Below are positions 13,401 through 26,900 of a DNA stretch of 64,000 bases, one piece after another; position 1 is the first letter of the stretch, and every line of letters begins with the position of its first letter. Under the pieces are notes generated by a model. The model made no database searches. It was not told the DNA's origin and saw nothing but the letters and a program-made list of their open reading frames with translations. The position numbers and the translations under genes are program-made. This DNA comes from Carya illinoinensis (taxonomy: Eukaryota > Streptophyta > Magnoliopsida > Fagales > Juglandaceae): the NCBI RefSeq assembly GCF_018687715.1, contig NC_056752.1, positions 7,413,501-7,477,500 of the forward strand. Reading direction: 5' to 3'.

Positions 13401-14775
13401 GGCGATTAGATACTAAAGTGTAATCTCAAAGACATGACATTTGCGCGTGCACATAGAACATGAAGAGGTGGGTCATTTAAGCATGCTTTAGCAACAGTTT
13501 AGTGATGATATCTTTGATTCTGACATTATAGGCAAATGACTAATACAATCTGACGAGGATAAATAATTATTATTGTAAATCTTAATCACATGCCGAAAGG
13601 AACAAATTGCATGGCCCGCTTCAATCATGCCAATGTATAAAAAGTAAAACCAAGTTGTCTAAGCCTAGAGCATAGCATGCAGTCCTACTACTCTTAATTA
13701 CACAAGAGATTATATATATAAATATGCATTGGTCCACAACCTCTTGAACATAGGCCGGGCGCCATGACCCAAACATTTCATCCCAATTTCCAAAGCATAT
13801 ATATATTTGACATTAATAGGGATATAAAGCTGTGATATAATTTGCACCGTCCTAGATGCATTTTTCTTCCTACATGAAAGTGTGGATCAAGTGTCGGTGC
13901 CAGACACATTTTCAAACATCCTTTAAACCAGCGTATGAGAGTAATTCTCGCACTAAATTCCCAATCAAATGACTGCAAAATCTCCTTAAAAGATCGCAGG
14001 AAACAGGAAAAAAGGTATGAGAAGAGTCTAATCCATTTCTGAAATAGACATCAACATTCAGTCTTAACCGTTAATTTTAGTGGCAGTAAGAGGGTCAACC
14101 TCGATTCTGCATCATCTCTGGACTTGATCATTATAAAGTCAGTGAACATATGACCAATGCCATCATTTCCAAATTGAGCAGATCGAAACTGATGATCCCA
14201 ACAAATTAAAGAGAATACTTGACACAAGATCAGCCATGAAATTTCTTTGCTGGTTACGTGTTTCCTCACTGAAATTTCAAGATAACCTTTAGTGCACTAA
14301 AGACTATATTGTTTTGCACGATGAAAGAAAATAAACACATTAATCAGAGATTAGGAATGGACAAGATTTTTTTGGATACCACACAATCAAAAAGATTTTG
14401 GTAAACAGTCATTTGACCTAGGCTTTGGTGGAGCCGATTGTTTTTGCCGGCTCACATCAAGGTACGTATGTGGGGCTTAATAAACAAAGTGGGGGAGGGG
14501 GGATGATAAATTCATTTTGCAACGTGCAAATATTACAAGTACAAACATCTGGACTCAAAAACAACAACAAATATATCTTTGTGGCTTTCCTCCCAAAATC
14601 CAACTCTACAATTACTTCCTTTCAATTCAAATATTATCACGAGTTCTCAAACAAATTTGCACCAATATATGATTATCCGTGACCAGCACATGATAAAACT
14701 GTCTAATCTGTTAACTTCTCTGAGTTACATGGAGCATATTGTACAATAAAGTATGACTATGAGCCACAACAGGTA
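9901..14775. other. Intergenic spacer downstream of the GEM-like gene
   Basis: No coding exon is recognisable. It includes a long CT microsatellite (10415-10460) and a TA run (about 12332-12352). The last few hundred bases before 14776 should contain the 3' UTR of the GEM-like gene. Confidence 0.45.
10415..10460. repeat. (CT)n microsatellite
   Basis: About 22 uninterrupted CT units, which generate a spurious RE-repeat open frame on the minus strand. Confidence 0.95.
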
Positions 14776-14967
14776 TCATGCAGATTGTGAGTTGCTCATG
14801 GCTTCTGAAGATTCCTTTAGGCATCTCACAGCACCATCGTAGTTCAAGAAGCCCATAAACCAAAATTCATGGTTATCAACAGAGATGATCTGAATGTACT
14901 TTTCAGCATGATTGTTTCTGCTTGTTGAAGGATTAACAGCTTTGAGTTGATGTAACGGGATAACCAC
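14776..14967 (-). CDS. GEM-like gene, exon 4 (end of GRAM domain)
   Basis: A 63-codon terminal exon plus stop, beginning at GTG GTT ATC after the acceptor TTAATAG. The text [14 protein letters not shown] joins directly to the YYK end of exon 3, and the protein ends [11 protein letters not shown]. Confidence 0.92.
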   Translation of the reverse strand: MVIPLHQLKAVNPSTSRNNHAEKYIQIISVDNHEFWFMGFLNYDGAVRCLKESSEAMSNSQSA

Positions 14968-17900
14968 CTATTAACATCACGGAGAAAATAAGTACAAAGA
15001 AAAAATAAGTACACCCGAAGAAAACTCAAAAGTCAAATGTGGAGGCAACTTCAAGCATCATTACAACTATTCACTATTTTAAGCACTACAAAGAAGTCTG
15101 ATCAAAATTCATATTGTATGCCAAAAAGGGTAAAAAGGGTTCTATGATTCCATCACTTTTACTCACGAGAAGAATTAATTATCCTCATTATTTCTCAAGA
15201 GTAATAACCTCAGAAAAAGGTAGTTGATAACACAAGCATAAGGCAGCATTGCTAAAGATCAGCAAGTCACCATTTAACTATAGGGGCAAAGTAAACGAAA
15301 AGGGCTACCCACCAGGCAGTTTGAGCTCGCCTTGATTTGATTATTAATTAGACTGTCCGTGAACACAAAACTAGACTCGATTACTACATGATACAAACTC
15401 ATATAAAACTCATCAGACTTGATTGATGTTTGCAAAAGCTTGTACAAATCAACTTGGATATACTACTATATATACACATTAATATGTTAAAAGCATATAT
15501 ATTGATGTCGTGCGGTGCAGTTTGCTACTTTTAATCTAAACCCACTACTTTAATAGCATAAATATTACTGAGACGAAGTTACAAGCATGAAGTTAGTACA
15601 ACATTTATTTGTAATTAATTAGTTACTATTAGTATATAATCTATTATTATCTATAACAAACTAAATATTATAGTTAATTAGTTACAACATGCATGTATAC
15701 TTTGGTGTCAAAACGTTAGTTTATATGTTTTTGTTTTTTTGGATGAGTACAAAGATTTTATTCATGCTAATAGAATCTGTCAGCATATATAGTTTTTGTT
15801 TTTCGCCTACGATGATAAGCTTATACAGTTTTGCTCTTTCATTTTTATTCCCCAGTTATTTCAGAATGACCTAAAGTTTAAAGGATTTATCAATAGGTAA
15901 TGTTGCTGCAATACTCAGAAATAGAAGTTGTGTACGAAGTATTTCAGCTTATTAGAGTTGATGTCTACCACCAACATGATAAGTCACTTTTATTTTATTT
16001 TCATATCATACTTGTGACTTATAAAAAAAAAAAAAGTATATTTGATCGTCAAGGGTGAATCTTGGAAAGTCTAAGATGATATCAGTGGGGATGGTGTCCA
16101 ACATTAATAGCTTGGCAAGTTTTTTGGGTTGTAAAGTTGCTTCCTTGTCTATGAAATATTTGGGCCTTCCGTCGGGGGCGCCTTATAAGGCTAAAGCTAC
16201 TTTTTTTATAAGTAAAAATATTATATATATTAATAGGAGTAACCAAGTACACTAGAAGTATACAAGAAAACACCTAGCCCATACTAGAGAGACCCTAATG
16301 ACCCAAAAAGCCCGTGAAAAACTACCCAAAATACACCAATCCTAAATTAGAATGGAACACCCCAACCCAGCCCCAACCCCTTGTTTCCTGTAAAACTAAT
16401 ACTCTACTCAGAACTCCCTCTACAAGAGCATCTTCACAATGCCCTCCCATTAGTCTTCCCTCGACTTGAGCTACTATCCTGAGAGTCGTAGTTGATTGCC
16501 CAAGAAAAACGCTTTAACTCCCTGCTTTTCTTGAAAATTGATTTGGTTTCAACTGCGTGGCCCGTCTCAATCACAGTGAGTAGTGCTTTGAATTGGTCTT
16601 CACATCCTCCATGTGAAATCCCCATGATATGCTGAATCTAGTTAACTTTAGACAGAACCCAATCTGACAATGAACCCGCTATATCGTTTATCGGCGGAAG
16701 CGAAACCAAGGGAACAACATTATCCGCAGTCACAGTACCCAACTGCACTCCTGACTACAGATATTCCTCCACACAAGGCACCAACGACAAGCCCATATTC
16801 CAATCCCATACCTCCTCAGCAACTCCATTGGTTCTCTATAGTGGTAAGGTCATGGACACCATTGGAGATTCTGGGTTGGCAGCAAGTCCCTTATTCTCTG
16901 GCAACCCCTTATGTGTGACTTCTACGGATCCTCCACCATTTTCCTTCAGCTACAGTGTGGGAGCCATAGTTTCTTCAGGGAGAGCATTGACTAAGGGTGT
17001 AACACCGACTATCGTTCTTTCCTGGGTTACTTGTAGTGAAGGGCATTTCATTACGGATGTCTCGATGCTGATACCTGACATAGAACCCACTTCAAACAAC
17101 CCGGTTTTCCTTTTGACCCGCCACACTCTCCTGGATCTCGTTATAGGGACAAGGCCGAATCCAATTTTCCGTTTTCCTTTATCTGAGTTCAAAGGATTTG
17201 AGCCTATCTTAGGCTTGTTTCTTACGACCTTGTTGCCTCCAGCTAAAAGCAAGTCTATTTTCGAAGACAAAAAAGCGATCACTGCCATCAACTCGACAAG
17301 TTGGGTTTCTATCTCCTTTAATGAATTGTGCATCACAACAAGCTGGTTTTGAGCTTGCGTGATTTGCAGACCACTTTCACAGTTCCCCTTACTCTCAGTC
17401 ACCAAAGCATGACCCATCTTCAGAGCTGTCGCATATGATCGCCTCGCCGCCGTGGTTATACTTCGATCTTTTTGTTTCAACTCCAAATCGATGTTCTCAT
17501 TCTTCTGGCTTTCCTTCCTTGACCCATCAGCATGAAAGGAAAAAAACATATACGTGGCTCTACATAATTCAACACCAAACTTCTTCCAACCCAAACCTTC
17601 ATATCCTTCAGGAAAGAGAGTAGAATTACCTTAATCAAGAGCACACTTTCCAATCTTCCCACTTTCAATCTTTATTTTCTTTGCCTACAAGGGTGACTAA
17701 GAGGATTGAGAAGTTATTCCGTGCTTTCTTGTGGGGTGAAATGAGAGAGGAAGTTAAGTTCCATTTGGTTAGTTGCAATAAAGTTCGCTCTCCCATTTCT
17801 AATTGAGGTTTGGGAGTTTGTAATTTGAGGATATTTAAAAAAGTCTTGTTGGGGCAAATGGTTATGGAGGTACCAATTGGAAGGGGAGTCGCTTTGGAGG

Positions 17901-20900
17901 GAGGTTATTGATCATAAATATGGGTGCTTGGAGGGGTTGGTGTTCAAATGAGGTAAGGGAGGCATATGGTGTGGGTCTATGGAAATTCATTAGAAAGGGC
18001 TGGGAGAGTTTTGCAAGCCATGTTAGTTATGCAGTTGGAGAGGGTTCTAGGATCCGATTTTGGCTTTACATTTGGTGTGGTGAACACGCTCTCAATAGGG
18101 TTGTTTCCGGCCATTTATCGTTTCCAGCCATTTATCGTTTGGTTTCTGATTGGCATGCCTCTGTATCAGATATGTTAGTCCTTTCTAATGGTTCTTTCTA
18201 GTGGGATGTTTATTTTACTAGAGCTGTACATGATTGGGAAATTGATGAAGTTTTAGCTTTTTTCAGTTTTTTATACCCTTTGAGGCATGGTAGAAATGAT
18301 GGGGATAGTCTTTTTTTTTTTTTTCAATTAAGTAATAAGAGATTTATTAATGCAAGTAGATAGGCATAGCCCAAGTATACAAGAAGTATACAAGCGTAAA
18401 CACCTAAATACAAGCTATGAACTAGGAACTAGTAAAGTCAAAAAGAAACATTTAAAAAATCCCCATATCTGATACAGCAAAGTCAAAAAGAGTTCAAAAG
18501 AAAAACTCTCTAAATTCTCCCAACGAGCATTCTTTGTCATCAAAACAGCATCCATTCCTTTCTAGCCATAACACCACATTAGGCATAGAGGAATGAATCA
18601 TCTCCCAAATATCAGCGCTGTGATGGCTGCCCATAGATCCTTTCCAACAAGCCAATAAATCCACCACTCTCTTGGGCATCACCCAAGCTATACCCGACCT
18701 GCTGAAAATATCATCCCAAAGAGTCTTTGCTACCTCACAATGCAGAAACAAATGATAAACCGACTCTCCATCTTTCTTGCACAAATAACACCAGTCCAAG
18801 CATATTATACTGTGCTTCCTCAAATTATCCGTTGTCAGAATCTTCCCGAGTGACACCAAACTGCCAAAAAAAGCAACTTTAGTTGGTACCTTGGATCTCC
18901 AAATACACTTCCAAGCGAATTGGTTGACACAATGGCACGTCATCACTTTATAATAAGAGCTAAAAAATTGAATTTCCAACATGTTGCCACAACATTCTGT
19001 CCTCTCCTCCTTGCACCATTTTTATGTCATAAATTCTACTGAAGAAGACAGTAACAATCGGCACTTCCCAATCATGAACATCTCTAATAAATCTCACATT
19101 CCATTGGGGAATATTGTTGGAAAAAGATACAGAATCAGCTACAGTGGCATCTTTCTCCCTTGCCATTCTAAATAGGGAAGGAAAAGCATTCTTGAGAGCC
19201 AATTCCCCACACCAGGAATCATGCCAAAATTGAATCCTATCTCTTCCTCCAACCTTAAACAAAACATGTTTAACAAATTCCCCCCAAAGATTCCATATGT
19301 ACTTCCACAAGCCCACACCATACACACTTCTAACTTCATTAGAACATCAACAACCCCAAGCCCTCCCATATTTAGCATCCCTCTCTAATTGATATCTCCA
19401 AGCCGCCACAAGTAACTGATGAACAGACCTTATCCCAACTTACTAAATGGAGCTTCCTGTCATCACCAAGACCACCCCACAAAAAATTACAAAAGATTCT
19501 TTCAATTCTACAAGCCAAGAGGGAAAGAAATATGTTGGAAGATTGAACACCATACTTTTAATCAGAGTAATTCTCCCCCTTTGGATAAATAGATCCTTTT
19601 CCACACAGCTAACCTTCTTTCTATTTTCTCAATCACTCCATCAAATCAACTAAGATTTATAAGGGGCACCCAAGGGAAGGCCTAGATATTTCATGGGAAG
19701 AGATGAGATCTTACAACCCAAACATGTTTGTCAAGTCCCTAGTATTCGACATAGGGCCCACTGGAACAATTTCTGACTTAGATAAGTTTACTCTAAACCC
19801 AGAAACAGCTTCGAGAGCCCTCAACGATCGAAGGTGGTCATGATTAGGGTTGCTGAAAATAAGAATATCATCAGTGAACAGAAGATGCGAGACCTTGATA
19901 CTACCAGGAGAGACTCCACCCACCACGACATGACATTCCCATCCACAGCTGCATCATCATTCTACTCAAAGCATCCATGACAATAATAAAGAGGAAAGGG
20001 GACAAAGGGAGCAATAAGTTTACAGTTTGATCGTATTATAAGCTTTTGATATCTCAGAACTGTTTTTCTTTTCATTCAAAGTGTATTCGGAGGTCTCATG
20101 TGCCTTCCAAAGTTGCTTTCTTCATATGGACTGCCTCTCCTGGGAAAACTTATTGACGGACGACGGACAATTTGAGGAAGCAGAGTCTCATGGTTATGGA
20201 CTGGTGTTACGTGTAAAAAGCATGGGGAATCATGATCATTTACTTTTGCATTGCAAGGTGGCAAGGGCACTGTGGGATGGAATTTTTTTGTAGAACTGGT
20301 ATGGCTTGGGTGATGCCTTTGAGGGTGGTAGACCTTCTAGCCAGTCGGAACGGTCTTCATGGTTGTTCTTAGGTGACTGCAGTTTGGAGGATGGTCCTTT
20401 TGTGTCTTATGCGGTGTATCTAGATTGAAAGGAATGATCGGTGTTTTAATGACAAGGAGCACACTTTGGAGGAACTTCGAAATTTTTTTGTGCATACCTT
20501 ACTGCTTTGGTTTTCTGCTTCAGTGCTTAACGGAGCTAGTGCTCATGAATTTCTGTTGTTGTTTTCTGGTTCTTAGAATCTATTTAGGTGTTTCTTTTGT
20601 ATACTCCTTGTGTACATGGGCTTCCCCTATTTCATTTGTATTAATAAAACTCTCTTTCTTACTTATAACAAAAAAAAGGAATATGAATGCTGATTCAAAA
20701 GCTCAATTACAAGCTACTGTCAGAGAAACTGGTTAGTAAGGGGGAATAATGACCCCCTCCCACCAAAAGCCCCATAAATTTTGGGTATTAATATTGCATG
20801 ACATATGCTAGTCAGACTCTGGCCTGTTACTCGCTGGCACCTTTAGTAAATTGTATATAACCCTGTCCAACTAAATAGTCTAGTAACTCGTCTTGTCTCT

Positions 20901-23900
20901 TGCTTTACCTACCTGTCCCCTGGCTACTTATTCAATCACACATATATAATGTTGCCAGGGAAAAAGAAATAGAAGTCCAACCAGACTCCAATATGCCTGA
21001 GATAATGTTTCCTGAGATAATAGGCTATTGTCAAGATAAATTTTTTTCTTTTTTGATAAGCAAGTGATTAATCGAGATGAACATACAATATATAATTTAA
21101 AGACAGAAAAGAAATCTCCCCAATGCCTCCCCTACTGTATACAGGCATATACGATTTGTGCAAATGTACCTTATAATAGCTCCATTCGGTTTGGCCATTA
21201 ACTTTATACGAAAGAGGATTATCACTACAAAAAGCAAGCTTTGCTGTAGACAGATATAGAACTCCCATGACTGGACCAGCTGATGTAGATAGGTAACATG
21301 CATATGAATCTTGAAGTTGCTCTTCAGGAACTGTCTCAAACGTTTGTCGGAAAATTTTCTCATATCCACCTTCTGCTAGGACCTTTGTTCCCTGTGCAAT
21401 TCTTCCCATAGCAGCATCAGCAAAACTTGGGCTGGTTTTCACTATTTTAATGAAAAGGAGTGACTTTAATACTCAAAACAAAAATAAAAGACAAGCTTTC
21501 ACAAATAATTGCATGCATGAAAAATGGGAAACGGTTTTGAAAATTTGATGAAAGTAATAACAAAATACCATAAACAATCAACATAAAATAGTAACAAGAG
21601 GGGGACAAGATCATCACTTTCTTTCAGTAACAAGATCATGTAAACAAGTCCACATTCCATCCTTACAATGAAACGAAAGGAAGATAATTCGATTTGGCAG
21701 AAAAAATGGGTATAGATGGCTGGGTCACATTGGAACAGATGGCTGCCCAAATCGAACATTGACCAAAAACATTGATCTACATTAAATTAGTAAAAATTTA
21801 TTAATAACAGCTCTCAAGCTAACATCTATATTGCTGCACCAAAAACAGCTCTCAAGCTCACACCTATATGCCACTGAAGACCAGTCACTTTTCAACCTCA
21901 CACTCTCTCTCGCTCGCCTCTACACCGAAAGCATGTAAGCTTTCTTCCTCAAGCTCTCTCCCTCTCTTACTGCCTCACACACTCTCTCTCCCCCTGCTCT
22001 TCTTCACTCTCTCTCTCTCTCTCTTTCGCCCTTTGTTGCTCACTGTTTTCATCTTCCCAACCACTTGCCAACACCCAACTGTAACCCAGCTGCACATCAA
22101 CCACCATTGCACAGACATTGCTTTAAGGCAAAAAAATCTTCTTGTCATACTTTGTACAGACACCGGCAGAAGCCCATACCTTAACGCTAGATAGACCGAT
22201 CACTAGCATTTTTTTTTTTTTGATAAATAAGAACTGATCACTAGCTACAGCATCTTCATCTTGTTGCCATATATCTCTTAAGACAACACCCTCTCTCCCT
22301 CGGTATGACACACTCACTCTATCTCTCTCTCTCTCTCTCTGTTTGTGTATATGCGTTAAAACCTGTGTCTTATAAATAGTCTAAGGTTTGATAGAAGTCA
22401 TTTTGGCATTGTTGGTACTATGAGTCATGAGCTGATGTTAAAATAAGGGGTGTTACGTTTTGATGATAAGATGGGAGAAGGAAATCTGCTTTTAAGTGTC
22501 ACGGGTGGCTCTAATGGGAGGATAAATTGTTTGGTTAGTTTGGATGTTACAGGTACTCAATTTTAATGGAAAAATTACTAAAGTTAAGGGTAGCCCATAA
22601 AATGAAATTTCAGTCTTTTTTAAATTGATAGTATGCGCTTATCAATAAATAAATAAATAAATTGATAGTATACAACTGATTAGAAACTGACCCAGTTATC
22701 ATTGACACACTTATTATTGCTAGAGCTAAGAGGTAAGTAGCATGATCATATCTTTATGTGTGTGGTAAACATTATGTCTTGGAAAAGTGTTGTTTAATTA
22801 TTATGCCATGTAAAGCCCTTCATTGGAAGTCCCTTTTTATGTACCTATGTTGTGATGAAAGTAATTTATGGATGCCATGACATGACGAATTGTATATGCT
22901 ATGATTCTATGCCTACCATGCCATAGTATCACTTATGGATGTCATGCATACAAATATGCATATCATGATTGATGTCATGCCATGCATTTAAGATATGAAT
23001 TATAAAACCCCTAGGAGTTGGCTCAAGTCGTAAGAGCCTTGATCATGGTGGTATGCTCCCTCCAGTTCTAAGATACGAACCCTTAAGTGCAAAAAATTTC
23101 TAGCCATCAGATTAGGCAAATTTTTCCTTGAATTACCCAAGGGCTAAGATGCACTTGCAGGGGAAACTCCTTGATGAGGGCCTGTGCACCCTAGGATTAG
23201 TCGGGACTTTGTTTTGGGCACCCGGTGCCAATAAAAAAGATACGAATTATGGCATAACTTGTTGTAATATACTTCACATGTATCGTGGAAGACTTAAATG
23301 AAAAATGCTATTTGCACACGCCGAAGGGGAACCCCGCGTACACGGGTCCACGTGGATACAAATTAATGAAACGGTGCGTAGCAGTAGCAGTTTTCCTTCA
23401 TCGATTCTCCTTCTCCGTTGCCTTTCCCCCCTTCAGAATTTCTCCTTCATTGATTCTCCTTTCCCACTTCAGATGAGATTAGGGCACAGAACACGGATTG
23501 AACGTCCATTTCATCTCCTTCTTCTCTTTTCTAAAATCGGCTTCATCTTCTTCTAATATTTCCCTCATCTATCTCATGATCTCTATGTCCACGATTCCGT
23601 AGTAGCTTCAATACTTTGATGGACTTACCCAACAATCGCTTTTGATTTCCTTGGAGAAAAAACGAGTATGAATCTGGTCTTTCGGCCTTGGTTTTACACT
23701 GGATTTTGTTACATAAAATACACGTTGGGGCTTGCTTTTTACTTTATCTCATCTTCTCCGAGCACCCATGAAGACGAACACATGTACTTCTCATCTCCTT
23801 CTCATGCCCTAAAGAGCACTACGTGGTCTCATGTGTCTGCTCCCCCTCTCTCTCTCATTTTTTTCTCAGATTTTTTGTGATTTTTGAATTGGATTTGAAG

Positions 23901-26900
23901 CTCAGAGCTTGGGTTTTGAGTGAGATTTCAAAGGTTCGGCAACGTGTTGGTGTTGCAGCTATTCTTTGTGACCAAAAAAAAAAAAGAATGAAAAAGTAGT
24001 ACCGTAGGATGGCAAATGTAGTGGCAAACCAATAAGTTGTAATCGCTTATTTCATCCAAAAAAAAAAAAAAAGTCAAAACAAAGAAACCATTCATTTTCT
24101 CATAAACCAACCAGAGGACAAGAATGAAACGGGGAAAAAAAAAAAAGAAAAAAAAAATCTCTCTCTGATCTCTAAGATAGTGCATGTTGTTGCGTGAAAT
24201 TGCTTTGTGGGACTCGATTCCTTCAACCAATAAGTTGTGGATAGGATCCTCCCTGGCTGGTAAGAAAAATATCAGGACATTAGTTGGGGTTCGATAGCAC
24301 AACGGCTCCTCCTTGTAGGATGGGTATTTCTTTTTGAAATCGATTTTGGTCTCTTTTTTTTTTTCCTTCTTCTTTTTCTGATATCGGCTGACAACTTGTC
24401 AAGCGATTCCCCGAAAGCTACCCCACGACGGGTACATGTAGCAGAATTGTATAAGATAAGATAAACGAGGCGTCATGTGGACAATGCATGAAGCTTTAAA
24501 GAATGGGCGAGAATGCATAACACAAATGCAAAGTTATAGGTGGATGTGCAAACCGCATTGAATGACGTTTTCATGATGATGAGGTCCACCAGAGTAAGAG
24601 ATTAAGGTTGGGTTTAGGTGTTGAGAAGTGTTGAGGTATGTTGTGAATAGTAGTAAAAAGTAGGTGAAAAGTAATAATAAAATAATAAATAGTAGTGGAG
24701 TATGTTGAGAAGTGTTGAGAGTATCTCAACACCCAAACACATCACAATTAAGGGCAATGAATCCATCTCCCTTGATCTCACAAGAAATAGGAACGAAGAT
24801 GAAAGTTATGAACAAGTAAAGCGCTCCCCCTTGTAATCACATGGGGTGGGACTGGAAATGAACAAATTAAGCGGTTCCCCTTCTTGTCATAGGCAATGGG
24901 ACCGGTGCACAAAGAAAAGAATATTTCCACTATGTAAGTGGAAGAACAAGTTTAATAAGCCATGCATATAGTATGTTGATTTCTTAGTCTGATTGTTTAT
25001 TTCAGTGATCCTGGAAATTCAAATAAATGAGGTAATTTTTAGTATGTTGGATCTCTTATTTGACACAAGTTTTCATGTTTTAGTAGCATTCCTATACCTA
25101 CAGGAAGGGAGGTGTTATTTTGGGTCAATAATTTCAAGAATTTTGTAAAGGGGTGGTATATTTTTTAGAGTTTTGCTACATACAAGCAAAATCGCATATT
25201 AATCTGCGTACTAATACTGATTTCTTCATATTTAAAATTTAAATTAGCACTATTTTTAATAAAATTTACTTTTTGACCAATCACATTAGATTGGTGCACA
25301 TATTAGTGCGCAGTTGTGCTTGCACCTAGATTTTACCTATTTTTATCAGTAGAAAGGGATGTTATATTGGACCAACCTGTAAGTAAGACTTCAAATAATC
25401 TCATAGACAGAAAGAATTACCATTTGCATTCAGGTAATGAACAGTTGAAAAGCTACTTTGAGATTTACTACATATAAACACAAAGTTTACTATTGATGTT
25501 TATGTATTTGGAACCACAGAGGACAGAATTTGGCAATGTAAAGGCCGTAATTAATCATATTGGACTCCCCAGATGACCACCATTATTCAGAACTCCAAAA
25601 TTTGACAACCATTTCCCAAAAAAGTCATAGTTTGATTAACCCTTCTTCATTCTTGGACCTCGTTTCTTAATATCAACTCTTCCACTGAAATCTGTTCTCC
25701 CAAAACTTTAAGACAGCACCAAACATGCATCTGGAAACATATTAAATCACACTGTATACCTAATAGATATGAGAATTTATTATTTCTTTTGATTGCAGAT
25801 ATTTTTCATGCATCTTGAAACATATCAAAACTAACTGCGTATACCTAAAACAATAAAAATAAATAAATTATTATTTCTTATGATTGCAGATATATTTTGT
25901 GATTGGTACGATCCACAGTTATAATGCATCTGAAGAGATAAATATATATGCATAACCAATAACCATGTGCAAAACCTTCTATCCCTTTCAAAAATACTTG
26001 GTTCTTTTTTAACAAGACTATTTCTTTCATCAATGAGGAAAACAAAAGGAAAAGGCTTCTTCTTCACTTTCAACTCCCTGTTCATTTATGTGGGTAACAT
26101 TTGCCAGCCACTTTTGTGAGTGATCTTCGACATAACTCCAATGACTAGCATTTTTATTATTTTCCTGTATTTTTCTTTTACAACGGAAATAAAATACCCA
26201 ATATTCTTAATCATTTTTTTATACCATATTACAATCTTTGTAATAAGCCCCCAAATCCCATTATCATGAAACAACCAAATCAATTCCAATAAAGTTCACT
26301 CCCAGAAACATCAACGAATAGAACAGAATTCAAAATTTCTGGCCCTTCAGTTCGTACAAAGATTCAAATTTCCAATGAACGAAAATCATAGGGCACAACA
26401 TCTACACGCAGGGAAAGAAATAGAATGAAACAAAATAAAAGACGGAACCAGATATCCAACCGAAACTAAAAAATCAAACAACTTAACCATGCAGCTAATC
26501 AACACAGAATCAAAAGAACATCTTCATAATAGATAGAAATTATTCAAATCCAACATAGAATTTAATAAAACAAAAACCCTAAAAAACTTACAGTGTTGCC
26601 AAGTGTTTCCAGCGAGATCCTCAGCTTTCTTAGTTGCTTCCCCAACCTTCTTTCCCCATCTTCCCAGCACGTTCCGTACAGAATCCATCGAATCTGCCCG
26701 AAAAAAAAAAATATATCAAATGATTCACGTAGATGAATCCAGTAACTATACGCAAAGAAGAGAGAATAGTTTACCCTTGAACGAAAATGACGAGGAGGGC
26801 GCGGGGGAAGGAGAAACGTAGGGGTTGTTGGATCCGTGGGGGGACGACATAGCGGACGATCCCGTCACCAATTCAGGGCTCCAATGCACCGATTTCCTGG

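Larger units (their letters stand above)
16049..20690 (+). mobile_element. 5'-truncated L1-type LINE in intron 3 of the GEM-like gene, interrupted twice
   Basis: Plus-strand pieces read as one LINE ORF2. The reverse-transcriptase tail is at 16055-16200 ([16 protein letters not shown]). From about 17590 come [12 protein letters not shown] and [17 protein letters not shown], then the C-terminal region to about 18309. It resumes at about 20020 with YYKLL and the zinc-binding zf-RVT region ([33 protein letters not shown]). It ends with the 3' tail ACTCCTTGTGTACATGGGC, then ATTAATAAAA and an A-run near 20685. Stop codons and frameshifts make it non-functional. The two gaps are minus-strand LINE insertions. 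Confidence 0.8.
21442..26591 (-). other. Intron 2 of the GEM-like gene
   Basis: A 5.15-kb intron without coding exons. It contains CT-rich tracts (about 21890-22025 and 22315-22340), a 28-bp retroelement stump (22208-22235), a SINE (23004-23236), poly-A/T runs (about 24050-24160) and a 139-bp MITE-like element (24608-24746). Confidence 0.8.

Noticed and set aside
23300..24453. Possible Mutator-like or gene-capturing element with TGCTATTTGCACACGCC and an inverse-like GGGTACATGTAGCA end
   Set aside because: The inverted similarity is only about 60% over 25 bp and no 9-bp target duplication matches, so the boundary pairing is too weak.
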